A stretch of DNA of 64,000 nt from Jingyaoa shaoxingensis (GCF_014385005.1 NZ_JACRSZ010000001.1:372001-436000), one strand, 5' to 3'. Positions 9,357 to 18,945 are shown, counted from the stretch's first letter. Notes: generated by a model not told the origin, from the letters alone. A program made the numbers and translations.

Positions 9357-11570
9357 TTATATCTCCTCCAGCATGGCAAACTGCCGGATAAATTCTTTTC
9401 TTCCGTAATCTTTGAATTCCACAATGATCTGCATATCATTCTCTTCTACAATCTCGCCGATGCCATATCTGACATGACGCACACGTTTTGCTTGTACTGT
9501 ATTCTGACCGTCACTCTGTGGTGCCACAGTGCCCGTCTTCTCAGCATCTGCATTTTCTATTCGATTCTTCTCTACCTGCTTTCGGATTGACTGCAGATGT
9601 GACTGAGCATCTTCCCTGTTTCTGGTTCCCATTGGCTTTCCCTCCGGATATTCCACCAGACGATCTGGCAGGAATCGCAAAAAACGTCCCGGTCCGGGCA
9701 TCACTCTTGGTCCGTCCGGGCTGGTATACCAGGAAAGCTCCAGATACTCTTTTGCTCTGGTCATTCCCACAAAAAACAGCCTGCGTTCTTCTTCCTCTGA
9801 TTCCATGCCGCCGGACAACAGTGGAATCAGTCCATTGTTCACACCAATCAAAAATACATGGGAGAACTCCAGTCCCTTGGACGCATGTAAAGTCATGAAT
9901 TTTACTGTATCTGTCTGGGAATCCTTCTCGTCTTCTATCCGCATGCCCGCCAGCGCAATATCATTCAGACAGTTCTTTGCCGCTGTAATCCACTCCTGTC
10001 GGCTGATTCCCTCATCCGACTTTTTCTCACTGATACGACAGATTTCCCTGCAAAGTATCTCCAATACTTTCTGTACCTGTCCCATCTCTTCTTCATACGC
10101 TGCGCTGGTAGGCAGAATCTGCATCTGAAGTGCCAGAAGGTCAGGAAGCATTCCACTCATCTCCTTCACGGATGCACGTTCCGGCAGAACCTCTGGCATA
10201 TACTGAATGCGCAAAAGCAACGACATTTTCTCCAGATTCCTTTTTTCTGGCATCTGTTTCTCCACCATCTGATTTCCTGAAAAGCCCTTATTCGGATGCC
10301 CGCTTTCCGCTGTCTGATTGTTTTCTGTCTTCCCTGCCTTTGCCAGTTCTTTTTCTGCCCGTTTCTGCGTCCACCCTTCTCCATACTGCTTATCACAAAG
10401 AGCCAGAAGCAGATCTGTCTTATTTTCCGGATACAATGCACTTTTCAGTACATGGAAAAACCATGCCAGAACCGGAATATCCTGCATACTTTTTTTCACA
10501 GACACTTCACATGGGATACCTTCTCTTGTGAACGCCTTCTCCAGTATCTCTGACTGGTTCTGCATACGGTAAAATACGGCTATTTCACCGTATGGAATCC
10601 CATGTTTATGCAGTTCCCGTATTCTGCCTGACAGATAGTCTGCCTCCTGAAAGGGATCGTAATGATTCTTAATTACAATCTTCTGTCCAGCTTCCCTGCA
10701 TCCTTCCAGGTGGGAACCATTTTGTAAAAAACGTTTTGCCGCTTCCAGAATCGTGCCTGTGGAACGATAATTCACCGGAAGTGATACTTCTCTTGCCTGA
10801 TACTTCATACGCAGCAACGGAAATATCTGAAAAACACTTCCTCTCCAGCTATAGATCACCTGATTGGGATCTCCCACTGCAAACAGATGGGTCTCCGGCT
10901 TTTTCAGCTGTTCCAGAAACAGCATCTGGCTGTGGTCGCAGTCCTGTACCTCATCAATGATCACCCATTTTGCCCGAATTGCCTCTGGATGCCTTTCCAG
11001 AAGCTCTGTGGCATTTTTCAGCAGATCCGCATACGTCATCTGATTCTGTCTGTGTTTCTCAGCTTCCAGCAGTGTCATCAGTTCTTTCCAGTCATCCTGA
11101 TAACGCACACACATCTCTCCTGATGCACGCTCCTGATCCAGACGCTTTTTCATGCGATTCTTATATTTAATCTTCAGTCCATGTTCTGTGATGAGCTGCA
11201 ATGCCATCTCCAGTTCTTCCTCAGGTGTCATAACCTGGAATCCTTCTCTGTATCCCAGGTCTTCCACCGGAAGATACTTCTGCAGCAGATTCAGTGCTAC
11301 TGCATGAAACGTCCCGAAAAACAGCATCTCTTCCCTGTCGGAAACAAGCTGCTGTTCTCTGAGACGTTCCTGTATCTCGCCTGCCGCCTTGTTGGTGAAC
11401 GTGAGTACAAACATATCCTGAAATGCGATCTTTTTCTCTGTATGCAGGAAACGGATTTTCTCGATCAATACCGTAGTCTTTCCACTTCCCACATTGGCAT
11501 TAACCAGACAGGCATTGCTTTCATCCTGCACTGCTTCCCATTGATATTGATTTAACTGTATAGTCTCCAT
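9357..11570 (-). CDS. UvrD/PcrA-type ATP-dependent DNA helicase
   Basis: The start at 11570 gives 737 residues beginning METIQLNQYQWEAV; an upstream extension of the frame overlaps the preceding gene and lacks homology. Superfamily 1 motifs are in order: Walker A NVGSGKTT, motif Ia FVLTFTNKAA, Walker B IIDEVQDCDHSQ, motif III GDPNQVIYSWRGS, motif IV VNYRSTG, and motif V TLHASKGLEF. The C-terminus (VRHVRYGIGEIVEENDMQIIVEF) resembles the Tudor-like tail of PcrA. A Lys/Glu-rich insertion lies in the 2B region. It starts 13 bases after the upstream MrfA-like helicase gene and is probably in one operon with it. Confidence 0.93.
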   Translation of the reverse strand: METIQLNQYQWEAVQDESNACLVNANVGSGKTTVLIEKIRFLHTEKKIAFQDMFVLTFTNKAAGEIQERLREQQLVSDREEMLFFGTFHAVALNLLQKYLPVEDLGYREGFQVMTPEEELEMALQLITEHGLKIKYKNRMKKRLDQERASGEMCVRYQDDWKELMTLLEAEKHRQNQMTYADLLKNATELLERHPEAIRAKWVIIDEVQDCDHSQMLFLEQLKKPETHLFAVGDPNQVIYSWRGSVFQIFPLLRMKYQAREVSLPVNYRSTGTILEAAKRFLQNGSHLEGCREAGQKIVIKNHYDPFQEADYLSGRIRELHKHGIPYGEIAVFYRMQNQSEILEKAFTREGIPCEVSVKKSMQDIPVLAWFFHVLKSALYPENKTDLLLALCDKQYGEGWTQKRAEKELAKAGKTENNQTAESGHPNKGFSGNQMVEKQMPEKRNLEKMSLLLRIQYMPEVLPERASVKEMSGMLPDLLALQMQILPTSAAYEEEMGQVQKVLEILCREICRISEKKSDEGISRQEWITAAKNCLNDIALAGMRIEDEKDSQTDTVKFMTLHASKGLEFSHVFLIGVNNGLIPLLSGGMESEEEERRLFFVGMTRAKEYLELSWYTSPDGPRVMPGPGRFLRFLPDRLVEYPEGKPMGTRNREDAQSHLQSIRKQVEKNRIENADAEKTGTVAPQSDGQNTVQAKRVRHVRYGIGEIVEENDMQIIVEFKDYGRKEFIRQFAMLEEI

Positions 11571-11583
11571 TTTCGTCACTCTT

Positions 11584-14301
11584 TTACTGCTTCCTGCCCC
11601 CGTCTGAGGATGTCTCAGTCCGCTCATAGCGTCGCGCCACCTTCTCCTGCTTTGCCTTTCGCTCCTGCTGTATGTCACTGTCCCGGCTATTCTGTCCGGA
11701 AATTACCGCGATTCTTGTATTCTCCGGCATTTCCACGTAATATCTCAATACATTTCTGATTACTGTCAGATTCTCAAAACTCTGAGCCCAGTCCGCATAA
11801 AATGCACTTTCCACGGTCAGACATATCCTGTTCTTTTCTGTCTCCACCTTCTGAACGCTGGCGAAAAATGCTGCGAAACTCTCTCCGTTTTGTTTGGCTG
11901 CCTGCACAAATTCCTTCCACTTTTCTGTCAGATTTTCCAATGTGAATGCCTTCTGTCTCCAGACAGTCGGTGCCCACGTCACTACTTTGCTGCCTTCCGG
12001 AAGTGGTTCTTCTGCAATCAGATTCTTCAGTCCCCACAGCACCATCTTCTTATCCAGCCGGTAATCCCCGACGCACGCCACACAGCCATCTGCACACCTG
12101 CAGCCACTCACCATATGAATAGCCTGCTGTACCACCTGTGGAATCAGATCATAGATCTTCTCGGAAAATCCCAGACCGCCTACATAACGGTCATAAAAAT
12201 ACAGATCTGTTTCCTGTTCCTGCGGTCCCATCAGCTCCATGGCATCAAGGGACGTAATCACACCGATGTCCTCCTGCTCTGTCATCGTTACCATCTGAGC
12301 TGCATTTTTCAGTGCAAAGTTTAAGCCTTCAAAATGATTATTCCTTGTATATCTGCCTTCCTGATCAGGTTGAAGCAGACCTCGATATGCCCGAACTATA
12401 TTGTCCGGAATTCGAAGCCAGGTTCCTTCTGTCTCGTATTTTTTCACCAGTGGTCTGCGAAGCTGCTCATATCCCAGATTCTGGTGATTATGAAACTGTA
12501 ATTTTTTATACATATGTACATAATCTTCCACCTTCAGTTCCCCAAAGCTTAATGCTGTCCGTTCCCAGGTCTGGCTCTTTTGTTCGTGTATGATCTCGAT
12601 ATTGGTTTCACCGCCGGATACGGTGTAATAATTTCCCTGAAAAGGAATGGCATAGCCTGTCTTACTCTCCAGATTCAGTTCTGTTACCTGATAGGCGTCA
12701 CCGTCATGGAGGTACACCGCTCCCGGATGGATCTCGCGGAAAGCCTGGCTCTCATCCATGCGGGTAATCACTTTTCCTGTCTCCCGTTCCATTAACTGAT
12801 ACTGATTCTCGTCAATATTGCGCATGGAAAATTCGCCTGCCGGATATTCTCCGCCAGACCACGCAAACCGTCCGTTCTGACTGCGCAGTTCCTCCATATT
12901 CATCAATACCGGTATGGTTTCCCCCAGATCCGGGAACAGTGCAATATCATCCAGAGACAACGGCAGTTCTGCCGCAGCCGCACGGATATGTGCCAGTTCA
13001 ATCAGAAGATTATCCGGATCAATGATGGCATGCTCGCTGCTGTTTTCAAAAAGCCAGTCCGGTTCCAGTGCAATATACTGATCCATAGGAAGCTGTTCCA
13101 GAATCAGATAATTCGTACAGCTGCTCCCGCTTCGCCCGGCACGTCCCGTCTGCTGCCAGAAGGATGCTCTGGTACCCGGATAGCCAACCAGGACGGTGGT
13201 ACTGATCTGGCCGATGTCTATTCCCAGTTCCAGGGCATTCGTAGATACTAATCCAAGTAGTACGCCTGCAATCATCTTCTGCTCAATCTCTTTTCGTTCT
13301 GCCGGAGTATAGCCGCCTCTATATCCAGAGATCTGATCAGAACGGCTTCTGCCCAGAAATCCAGCCTGATCCAACCGGTCTCTGGTCTCTTTTAATATAA
13401 TCTCCACATTTCTTCTGGATCTGGTGAAGGCAATAAAGCTGCGCTGTTCCTCCATAAGCTGTGGAAGAAGCTGCGCTGCCACTGCTACGGCAGATTCCTG
13501 TCCATAATATTTGCCGTCTTTTCCCTGAATCTTCGGAGGCTGTATCAGACAATAACGCCGTTCTGCTGTCCCTGATCCGTCATGACTGACGCAGACAAAC
13601 TTTTGTCCACAGATCTTCTCTGCCAGTTCCAGTGGGTTGGCAATGGTTGCTGAACTACACAGGAACTGTGGCTGTCCATGATAATACCGGCAGATCCGGT
13701 CCAGACGGCGGCATACATTCGCCATATGGGAACCAAAGGCTCCCCGATAGGTATGTAATTCATCCAGCACCACGAATCTCAAATTGCCAAATATAAAATC
13801 AAATCCGTACTTGCTGTGATTGGGCAGCATGGAGCCATTGAGCATCTCCGGATTGGTCAGAATGATATTGGCGCTTTTGCGGATACGGCTGCGTTCTGTC
13901 ACCGGTGTATCTCCATCGTAAACACCTGCACTGATTCTGCTTTTTCCGAAGTATTCCAGTATTGGTTGAAGTGCCCGGTACTGATCTGCTGCCAGCGCCT
14001 TAGTTGGATAGACAAAGATAGCACGTGTCATGGGATTTTCCAGTATACTCTGTACCACAGGAAGAAAAAAGCTTAAGGTCTTCCCGCTGGCCGTAGATGT
14101 GGTAATGACGACATTTTTTTCCTCTCTTGCCAGTTCAAACATCTCTGCCTGATGAGTGTAGAGTTTCTCGATTCTCTGCTCCTGCAGGTACTTCTTCAGT
14201 TCCTCATGCAATTGCAGTGGATACTCTGTATACTGCGCCTTCCGTTCCGGGATCGTTTTTTCATAAATGATACAATCCTTTCCGTAATTCTCTGCGCTCA
14301 T
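11584..14301 (-). CDS. DEAD/DEAH-box helicase with C-terminal Zn-binding domain (MrfA/YprA-like)
   Basis: This 905-residue superfamily 2 helicase has Walker A TASGKTLSF near residue 70, a DELH box in VVLDELHTYRGAFG, motif III SSATIANP, and motif VI QQTGRAGRSG. The C-terminus carries the four-cysteine CRCADGCVACVGD signature of the DUF1998 domain seen in MrfA, a 3'-5' helicase that acts in mitomycin-type damage repair in Bacillus. It is longer than Bacillus YprA (about 750 residues), with an extra C-terminal region. It is flanked by the 85-aa gene upstream (3-base gap) and the UvrD-like helicase downstream, suggesting a repair operon. Confidence 0.9.
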   Translation of the reverse strand: MSAENYGKDCIIYEKTIPERKAQYTEYPLQLHEELKKYLQEQRIEKLYTHQAEMFELAREEKNVVITTSTASGKTLSFFLPVVQSILENPMTRAIFVYPTKALAADQYRALQPILEYFGKSRISAGVYDGDTPVTERSRIRKSANIILTNPEMLNGSMLPNHSKYGFDFIFGNLRFVVLDELHTYRGAFGSHMANVCRRLDRICRYYHGQPQFLCSSATIANPLELAEKICGQKFVCVSHDGSGTAERRYCLIQPPKIQGKDGKYYGQESAVAVAAQLLPQLMEEQRSFIAFTRSRRNVEIILKETRDRLDQAGFLGRSRSDQISGYRGGYTPAERKEIEQKMIAGVLLGLVSTNALELGIDIGQISTTVLVGYPGTRASFWQQTGRAGRSGSSCTNYLILEQLPMDQYIALEPDWLFENSSEHAIIDPDNLLIELAHIRAAAAELPLSLDDIALFPDLGETIPVLMNMEELRSQNGRFAWSGGEYPAGEFSMRNIDENQYQLMERETGKVITRMDESQAFREIHPGAVYLHDGDAYQVTELNLESKTGYAIPFQGNYYTVSGGETNIEIIHEQKSQTWERTALSFGELKVEDYVHMYKKLQFHNHQNLGYEQLRRPLVKKYETEGTWLRIPDNIVRAYRGLLQPDQEGRYTRNNHFEGLNFALKNAAQMVTMTEQEDIGVITSLDAMELMGPQEQETDLYFYDRYVGGLGFSEKIYDLIPQVVQQAIHMVSGCRCADGCVACVGDYRLDKKMVLWGLKNLIAEEPLPEGSKVVTWAPTVWRQKAFTLENLTEKWKEFVQAAKQNGESFAAFFASVQKVETEKNRICLTVESAFYADWAQSFENLTVIRNVLRYYVEMPENTRIAVISGQNSRDSDIQQERKAKQEKVARRYERTETSSDGGRKQ

Positions 14302-14304
14302 CCC

Positions 14305-14562
14305 TTATCCTTCCACAATCAGGAATCTTCCGTCCGGAAGTGGGAATACCTCGCTTGCTTCCAGAATCTCTTCATCAGACATTCCCGTAATATCCATGTT
14401 GTCTTTGAAGTATTTTTTCACTTCTTTCATATCTTTTTTTACCACTGCCATAGAATCTTCCAGAAAGGCATCTGCCTCTTCCAGATTCTCTGCCACCGGC
14501 TCATCAAATAACTGACTCTGTTTCTCCAAAAATGTTTCCAGACATACCTTATCGTACTGCAT
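14305..14562 (-). CDS. Small acidic hypothetical protein (85 aa) leading the helicase operon
   Basis: The product is 85 residues, highly acidic and predicted helical (VAENLEEADAFLED, KKDMKEVKKYFKDN), with no signal peptide. I do not recognise a family. AGGAGG precedes the ATG at 14562 and the stop lies 3 bases from the helicase start, so it is translated with the helicase. Residues 57-85 end in a strand-like FPLPDGRFLIVEG. A role with the helicase is inferred only from position. Confidence 0.8.
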   Translation of the reverse strand: MQYDKVCLETFLEKQSQLFDEPVAENLEEADAFLEDSMAVVKKDMKEVKKYFKDNMDITGMSDEEILEASEVFPLPDGRFLIVEG

Positions 14563-14592
14563 ATTTATCCTCCTGTTAGTCCCGTAAAAGGG

Positions 14593-14621
14593 TTGCTTTT
14601 CTTACTTTAGAATCCTATAAT
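14593..14621 (+). promoter_or_regulatory. Sigma-A promoter for azlCD
   Basis: TTGCTT (14593-14598) and a perfect TATAAT (14616-14621) are 17 bases apart. The azlC start follows about 90 bases downstream. Confidence 0.75.
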
Positions 14622-14712
14622 GAATGTCGGGCGTCGATGCATATTTATTCATATTCATTGCATCCCTTATCTCTGCCCTGACATTACTATTATACATAAT
14701 TTGGGGGTATTT

Positions 14713-15435
14713 ATGAACAGTTATAATTTACAAAATTTCCGGGAGGGTCTGCGGGACGGTATTCCCATTGCCCTTGGTTATCTTGCGGTGTCGTTCACAC
14801 TTGGGATTGCCACAAGGAACTTCGGTATCCATGCACTTCCGGCTACCATTATGAGTCTGACCAATTTCACCTCCGCGGGTGAATTTGCCGCTTTAGGCAT
14901 TATCAGTGTGGGGGCTCCCTATCTGGAACTGGCACTGTCACAGCTGATCATCAACCTTCGTTATCTGCTGATGTCCTGCGCACTGTCACAGAAGCTCTCT
15001 GCTGAGACTTCTCTGTTTCACCGCTTCTGGACCGGATTTTTTATCACTGATGAGATATTCGGTGTGTCTTCTTCCAGACCCGGTAAACTGAATCCCTTTT
15101 ATACTTACGGTACCGCTGCTGTGGCAATCCCTGGCTGGGCACTTGGCACCTGTCTGGGTGTAATCCTTGGAACTGCACTTCCGGCACGTATTACCCGAGC
15201 CTTAAGCGTTGCCCTGTATGGCATGTTCCTGGCTGTCATTATTCCACCTGCACGGAAAAATAAAGTGATCGCCGGACTCGTCATAGCAGCTATGCTCTGC
15301 AGCAGCCTGTTTTCTTATCTGCCATTCCTGGCAGATATTTCCACCGGCATGAAGGTTATCATCCTGACCATACTGCTCTCTGGAGCTGCTGCCATCTTAT
15401 TCCCGGTAAAGGAGACTGAAGAAAATGCAAAATAA
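14713..15435 (+). CDS. azlC: AzlC family branched-chain amino acid exporter subunit
   Basis: The start at 14713 follows GGGGGT and gives 240 residues beginning MNSYNLQNFREGLRDG. The protein is hydrophobic throughout, with the family segments GIPIALGYLAVSFTLG, LTNFTSAGEFAALG and LRYLLMSCALSQKL. AzlC with AzlD forms a two-component exporter of branched-chain amino acids and analogues. The azlD start overlaps its end by 11 bases, showing translational coupling. Confidence 0.93.
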   Translation: MNSYNLQNFREGLRDGIPIALGYLAVSFTLGIATRNFGIHALPATIMSLTNFTSAGEFAALGIISVGAPYLELALSQLIINLRYLLMSCALSQKLSAETSLFHRFWTGFFITDEIFGVSSSRPGKLNPFYTYGTAAVAIPGWALGTCLGVILGTALPARITRALSVALYGMFLAVIIPPARKNKVIAGLVIAAMLCSSLFSYLPFLADISTGMKVIILTILLSGAAAILFPVKETEENAK

Positions 15436-15736
15436 TATTTATATCTACATTGTAATCATGGTAATCGTTACCACACTGATCCGTGTGCTGCCTCTGACAC
15501 TGATCCGTAAGGAAATCAAAAATGTAACCTTACGTTCCTTCCTGTATTATATTCCTTATGTGACACTGGCAGTCATGACCTTTCCGGCCATCCTGTCTGC
15601 CACCGGAAGTCCTATCTCTGCATGGGCAGCCCTGGCAGTGGCTGTAATTGCCGCATGGCTGGGAAAAAGCCTGTTCTTTGTATCCTCGGCAGCATGTGTC
15701 GTGGTATTCGTACTGGAACTGCTTCTCCATGTATAG
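15425..15736 (+). CDS. azlD: AzlD family branched-chain amino acid transport subunit
   Basis: This 103-residue protein is almost all membrane helix, with the family pattern TLIRVLPLTLIRKEI and LYYIPYVTLAVMTFPAIL. It is the small partner of AzlC. It overlaps azlC by 11 bases in another frame. No strong terminator follows before the tRNA-Thr promoter. Confidence 0.92.
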   Translation: MQNNIYIYIVIMVIVTTLIRVLPLTLIRKEIKNVTLRSFLYYIPYVTLAVMTFPAILSATGSPISAWAALAVAVIAAWLGKSLFFVSSAACVVVFVLELLLHV

Positions 15737-15785
15737 ATATTCACCTGAATATCCATTTAAGTCAAAACATTTTTCCAAAAACCGC

Positions 15786-15814
15786 TTGACAGTTTTTCCT
15801 CCATATGATAGTAT
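15786..15814 (+). promoter_or_regulatory. Promoter for tRNA-Thr
   Basis: A perfect TTGACA (15786-15791) and TAGTAT (15809-15814) are 17 bases apart, 28 bases before the tRNA. Confidence 0.85.
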
Positions 15815-15841
15815 ATCTAACTGTAGCGAGTAATCGTTCAG

Positions 15842-15914
15842 GCTGATGTGGCACAGGTGGTAGCGCACCTCATTGGTAATGAGGAGGTCACGGGTTCAAC
15901 TCCCGTCATCAGCT
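15842..15914 (+). tRNA. tRNA-Thr (GGT anticodon)
   Basis: The 73-base sequence folds as a cloverleaf: acceptor GCTGATG pairs with CATCAGC, the anticodon stem is CCTCA/TGAGG with loop TTGGTAA (anticodon GGT), and the T-arm contains GGTTCAACTCC. CCA is not encoded. A terminator follows directly. Confidence 0.96.
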
Positions 15915-15920
15915 TGCAAG

Positions 15921-15949
15921 AGGATGATCCGAGTGATCATCCTTTTTTT
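15921..15949 (+). terminator. Terminator after tRNA-Thr
   Basis: AGGATGATC pairs with GATCATCCT, followed by seven T. Confidence 0.9.
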
Positions 15950-15988
15950 GTGTCCAAATCAACTCTCCCAGTTGTCTGGACAGCAAAA

Positions 15989-16104
15989 CGGCCGGGAACC
16001 CCCGGCCGCCAGTCCCCTTATATCAGATGGGGGATTGCAGAGATGCGCGTCATGCAATGCATGACGCGCATCTCGCAGCAAGAATGCCTCGGCATTCTTG
16101 AATT
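15989..16104 (-). repeat. Dispersed palindromic repeat, copy A (inverted relative to copies B and C)
   Basis: This intergenic stretch contains a near-perfect palindrome at 16040-16074 (17-base arms, GAGATGCGCGTCATGCA and its complement, one central base) and a second hairpin, CAAGAATGCC/GGCATTCTTG, at about 16078-16099. A GATATAAGGGG/CATCTGATAT segment also matches the other copies. It is followed by the rlmB stop and may double as the 3' hairpin of the cysS operon. The GC-rich hairpin at 15989-16011 (CGGCCGGG/CCCGGCCG) borders it. Confidence 0.8.
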
Positions 16105-16851
16105 TTATTTCTCACCCAGTCTCTGGCGCACGATCTCGTAAGCTAATACTCCTGCTGCCACAGAAGCATTCAGAGAATCGATATCGCCTTTCATCGGAAT
16201 GGAAGCCACATAGTCGCATTTTTCCTTTACCAGACGGCTGACACCCTCTCCTTCGTTGCCAATCACCAGTCCGATCGGACCTGTCAGGTTCAGATGGTAC
16301 ATACTTTCCCCTCCCATATCGGCACATACAAACCACATGCCCTGCTTCTTCAGGTCTTCTATGGTCTTGCTTAAGTTGGTCACCTTTGCCACCGGTGTAT
16401 AATTCAATGCCCCTGCTGAGGTTCTGGCTACTGTCGCAGTCAGTCCCACTGCCCGGCGCTTCGGAATAATCACGCCATGGGCACCTGCCAGATTCGCAGT
16501 ACGGATAATAGCTCCCAGATTGTGTGGATCTTCAATATTGTCTAGCAGGAAAATAAATGGCGGTTCTCCCTTTTCTGCTGCCAGAGCCAGAATGTCTTCT
16601 ACTTCTGCATATTCATAAGCTGCTGCCATAGCAATCACACCCTGGTGCTTACCGGTCTCACTCATCTGATCCAGACGCTCTTTTGCAACGTAATTGATGA
16701 TGGTATCATGCTTTTTTGCTTCCCGGATAATAGTTCGTACAGGACCGTCCTGACAGCCATCCAGCACAAATAACTTGTCAATGGTCTTCCCGGAACGAAA
16801 TGCTTCGGTCACTGCATTTCTGCCTTCAATGGTTAATTCTTCGTATCTCAT
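16105..16851 (-). CDS. rlmB: 23S rRNA (guanosine-2'-O-)-methyltransferase RlmB
   Basis: This 248-residue SpoU/TrmH-family enzyme has an N-terminal substrate-binding domain (EGRNAVTEAFRSG) and a knotted methyltransferase domain. Motif 1 is NIEDPHNLGAIIRTANLAGAHGVI, motif 2 is LVIGNEGEGVSR, and motif 3 is SIPMKGDIDSLNASVAAGVLAYE. It methylates a guanosine of 23S rRNA using S-adenosylmethionine. It follows mrnC and cysS on the same strand, a gene order common in Firmicutes. Confidence 0.95.
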   Translation of the reverse strand: MRYEELTIEGRNAVTEAFRSGKTIDKLFVLDGCQDGPVRTIIREAKKHDTIINYVAKERLDQMSETGKHQGVIAMAAAYEYAEVEDILALAAEKGEPPFIFLLDNIEDPHNLGAIIRTANLAGAHGVIIPKRRAVGLTATVARTSAGALNYTPVAKVTNLSKTIEDLKKQGMWFVCADMGGESMYHLNLTGPIGLVIGNEGEGVSRLVKEKCDYVASIPMKGDIDSLNASVAAGVLAYEIVRQRLGEK

Positions 16852-16871
16852 AATTTCCTCACTTATAAAGA

Positions 16872-16911
16872 TTCAGAGCCATGCGCATATCGACAAATAT
16901 GTGGCTCTGAA
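16872..16911 (-). other. Intercistronic hairpin between mrnC and rlmB
   Basis: TTCAGAGCCA (16872-16881) pairs with TGGCTCTGAA (16902-16911). There is no T-run, so it looks like an mRNA processing or stability hairpin rather than a terminator. Confidence 0.5.
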
Positions 16912-16924
16912 TACTTACACTCAG

Positions 16925-17404
16925 TTAATGTTCTTTTTGCTCTCTATAATGGTTGTGGGCATCTATTCTCTTAAAGTCCTCGCCTTCCAGTCCGATCTTT
17001 ACCAGATCGATGATCCGTTCCAGCTTCTTCTGTAAATAAAGATAGCCGATCAGTGCTTCGAATCCCGTTGCCTTGCGGTAGGTTCCTGTGGATGCATTCT
17101 TCGCCTTGGTATAAGACTTGGCATTCCTTCCTCTCCGGTATGCGGTCTGCTCTTCTTCCGTCAGATACGGCATCATCCGGTCGATCATCTCCGCCTGATT
17201 CTCCGCTTTTACCAGTGTACTGGTTCTTCTGTGAAGCTTCTGCACCGGGCAGTTCTCCTGCTGAACCATAATGGTACGGATAATCAATTCAAACACCCCG
17301 TCCCCGATATAGGCCAGAGTCAGAGGAGAGTACTGCCGCAGATCTACCTCCGGCAGATTCATCTGCTGTTCCAGATAATCCTGATTTATTATGCTCTCTC
17401 CCAT
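16925..17404 (-). CDS. mrnC: Mini-ribonuclease III (Mini-III)
   Basis: This 159-residue protein is an RNase III catalytic domain without a double-stranded RNA binding domain. The signature is LAYIGDGVFELIIR, with the second acidic cluster in YRKATGFEALIGYLYL. Mini-III matures 23S rRNA ends in Bacillus. Its start overlaps the end of cysS by 16 bases, giving the conserved cysS-mrnC-rlmB operon. Confidence 0.95.
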   Translation of the reverse strand: MGESIINQDYLEQQMNLPEVDLRQYSPLTLAYIGDGVFELIIRTIMVQQENCPVQKLHRRTSTLVKAENQAEMIDRMMPYLTEEEQTAYRRGRNAKSYTKAKNASTGTYRKATGFEALIGYLYLQKKLERIIDLVKIGLEGEDFKRIDAHNHYREQKEH

Positions 17405-18798
17405 TTTACGCCTTCTCTGGTGTCTTTTAATACAATGCCCTTTTCCAACAGAAGATTACGGATCTCATCTGCTCTGGCAAAGTTCTTTTCTTTTCTTGCT
17501 GCCTGACGTTCTTCAATCAGTTTTTCAATGTCACTGTCCAGAATCTCTTCTTCTTTTTCCACAATCAGTCCGAGAATATCAGAAAGGCTGATAATCTTTT
17601 CTTTTACTGCATTAATAAAGGCCTTGGTATTCTCTGCTGTCACATTGCTGTTGGCATATTTTACCAGTTCAAAGATTGCTGCGATGGCATCTGCGGTATT
17701 GAAGTCATCATCCATGGCTTCATCAAACTTCTTCTCGTATTCTGTCAGTCCTTCTGCCTCTTTCTTCTCGGCTTCGGTCATCTCGCCTTCTGCCGCACTG
17801 CCAGCCAGGAACTTCAGATTGTCCACTGCATTGATGATACGGTCCAGTGCATTCTTGGACGCTTCCATAAGGTCTGCACTGAAGTTCAGCGGGCTTCTGT
17901 AATGGGCACTGAGCATGAAGAAACGCAACACCTGAAGATCGTATTTCTCTCCGATTTCACGAACGGTAAAGAAATTGCCAAGAGATTTGGACATCTTTCG
18001 GTTATCAATGTTCAGGAATGCATTGTGCAGCCAGTATCTTGCAAATTCTTTTCCATTGCAGCATTCACTCTGTGCGATCTCGTTCTCATGATGTGGGAAA
18101 ATCAGGTCTTCCCCGCCGGCATGGATGTCAATCTCTTCTCCAAGATACTTCTTAGACATCACGGAGCACTCAATATGCCAGCCAGGACGTCCGTCGCACC
18201 ATGGTGACGGCCAGGACGGTTCTCCTTCTTTCTTTGGCTTCCAGAGTACGAAATCCAGTGGGTCTTCCTTCTGGTCTTCACCGGATACCAGGAGAGATCT
18301 GTTACCCGCTCTTAAGTCATCCAGATTCTTGTGGGACAGCTTGCCGTATTCCTTAAACTGACGGGTACGGAAGTATACAGTACCGTCTGCCGCCGGGTAT
18401 GCATAGCCTTTTTCAATCAGTGTGGAGATCATATCGATCATGCCGTCAATCTCCTGAGTTGCCAGAGGATGGGTGGTAGCCGGTTTTACATTCATGCCTT
18501 CCATATCCTTCTTGCATTCTTCAATATAACGCTGTGCCACTTCTTCGGCTGTTGTGCCTTCTTCAATGGCTTTTTTAATAATCTTGTCATCTACATCCGT
18601 AAAATTGGATACATAATTTACTTCATATCCTTTATGTTCCATATAACGTCTCGCTGTGTCAAAAACAATCATCGGACGTGCATTTCCGATGTGAATCAGA
18701 TTGTATACAGTAGGACCGCATACATACATACTTACCTTGCCAGGTACCAGAGGCACAAACTCCTCTTTTTTCTTTGTCATCGTATTATAAACTCTCAT
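17389..18798 (-). CDS. cysS: Cysteinyl-tRNA synthetase
   Basis: This 469-residue class I synthetase has the zinc-binding C27, the HIGH-type motif HIGN at residues 36-39, VTDVDDKIIKKA, the WHIECSVMSKKYLG segment with its zinc cysteine, HAGGEDLIFPHHENEIAQSE, and KMSKS in NIDNRKMSKSLGNFF. It charges tRNA-Cys. A near-consensus promoter lies at 18871-18899. No T-box leader is present: the leader is only about 70 bases. Confidence 0.98.
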   Translation of the reverse strand: MRVYNTMTKKKEEFVPLVPGKVSMYVCGPTVYNLIHIGNARPMIVFDTARRYMEHKGYEVNYVSNFTDVDDKIIKKAIEEGTTAEEVAQRYIEECKKDMEGMNVKPATTHPLATQEIDGMIDMISTLIEKGYAYPAADGTVYFRTRQFKEYGKLSHKNLDDLRAGNRSLLVSGEDQKEDPLDFVLWKPKKEGEPSWPSPWCDGRPGWHIECSVMSKKYLGEEIDIHAGGEDLIFPHHENEIAQSECCNGKEFARYWLHNAFLNIDNRKMSKSLGNFFTVREIGEKYDLQVLRFFMLSAHYRSPLNFSADLMEASKNALDRIINAVDNLKFLAGSAAEGEMTEAEKKEAEGLTEYEKKFDEAMDDDFNTADAIAAIFELVKYANSNVTAENTKAFINAVKEKIISLSDILGLIVEKEEEILDSDIEKLIEERQAARKEKNFARADEIRNLLLEKGIVLKDTREGVKWERA

Positions 18799-18870
18799 GT
18801 TGTTTCTCCATTTATCTTTCTTTATCTATATCTGCTCAGTCTCCTCACAGATACGCTTTCATTCTTTCTA

Positions 18871-18899
18871 AGTGTATGAAAAAAACATGTATTTGTCAA
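18871..18899 (-). promoter_or_regulatory. Promoter for the cysS operon
   Basis: On the minus strand TTGACA (18899-18894) and TACACT (18876-18871) are 17 bases apart. Confidence 0.75.
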
Positions 18900-18945
18900 C
18901 AAAGCGAGATAAAAAACACAGCTTCGTCAACATATCTTCTGTGGA

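Noticed and set aside
15848..16141. ORFs of about 97 and 63 codons across tRNA-Thr and the palindromic repeat
   Set aside because: They cover a tRNA, a terminator and repeat DNA.
18799..18945. A T-box leader before cysS
   Set aside because: The leader between promoter and start is only about 70 bases and lacks a T-box sequence and specifier stem.
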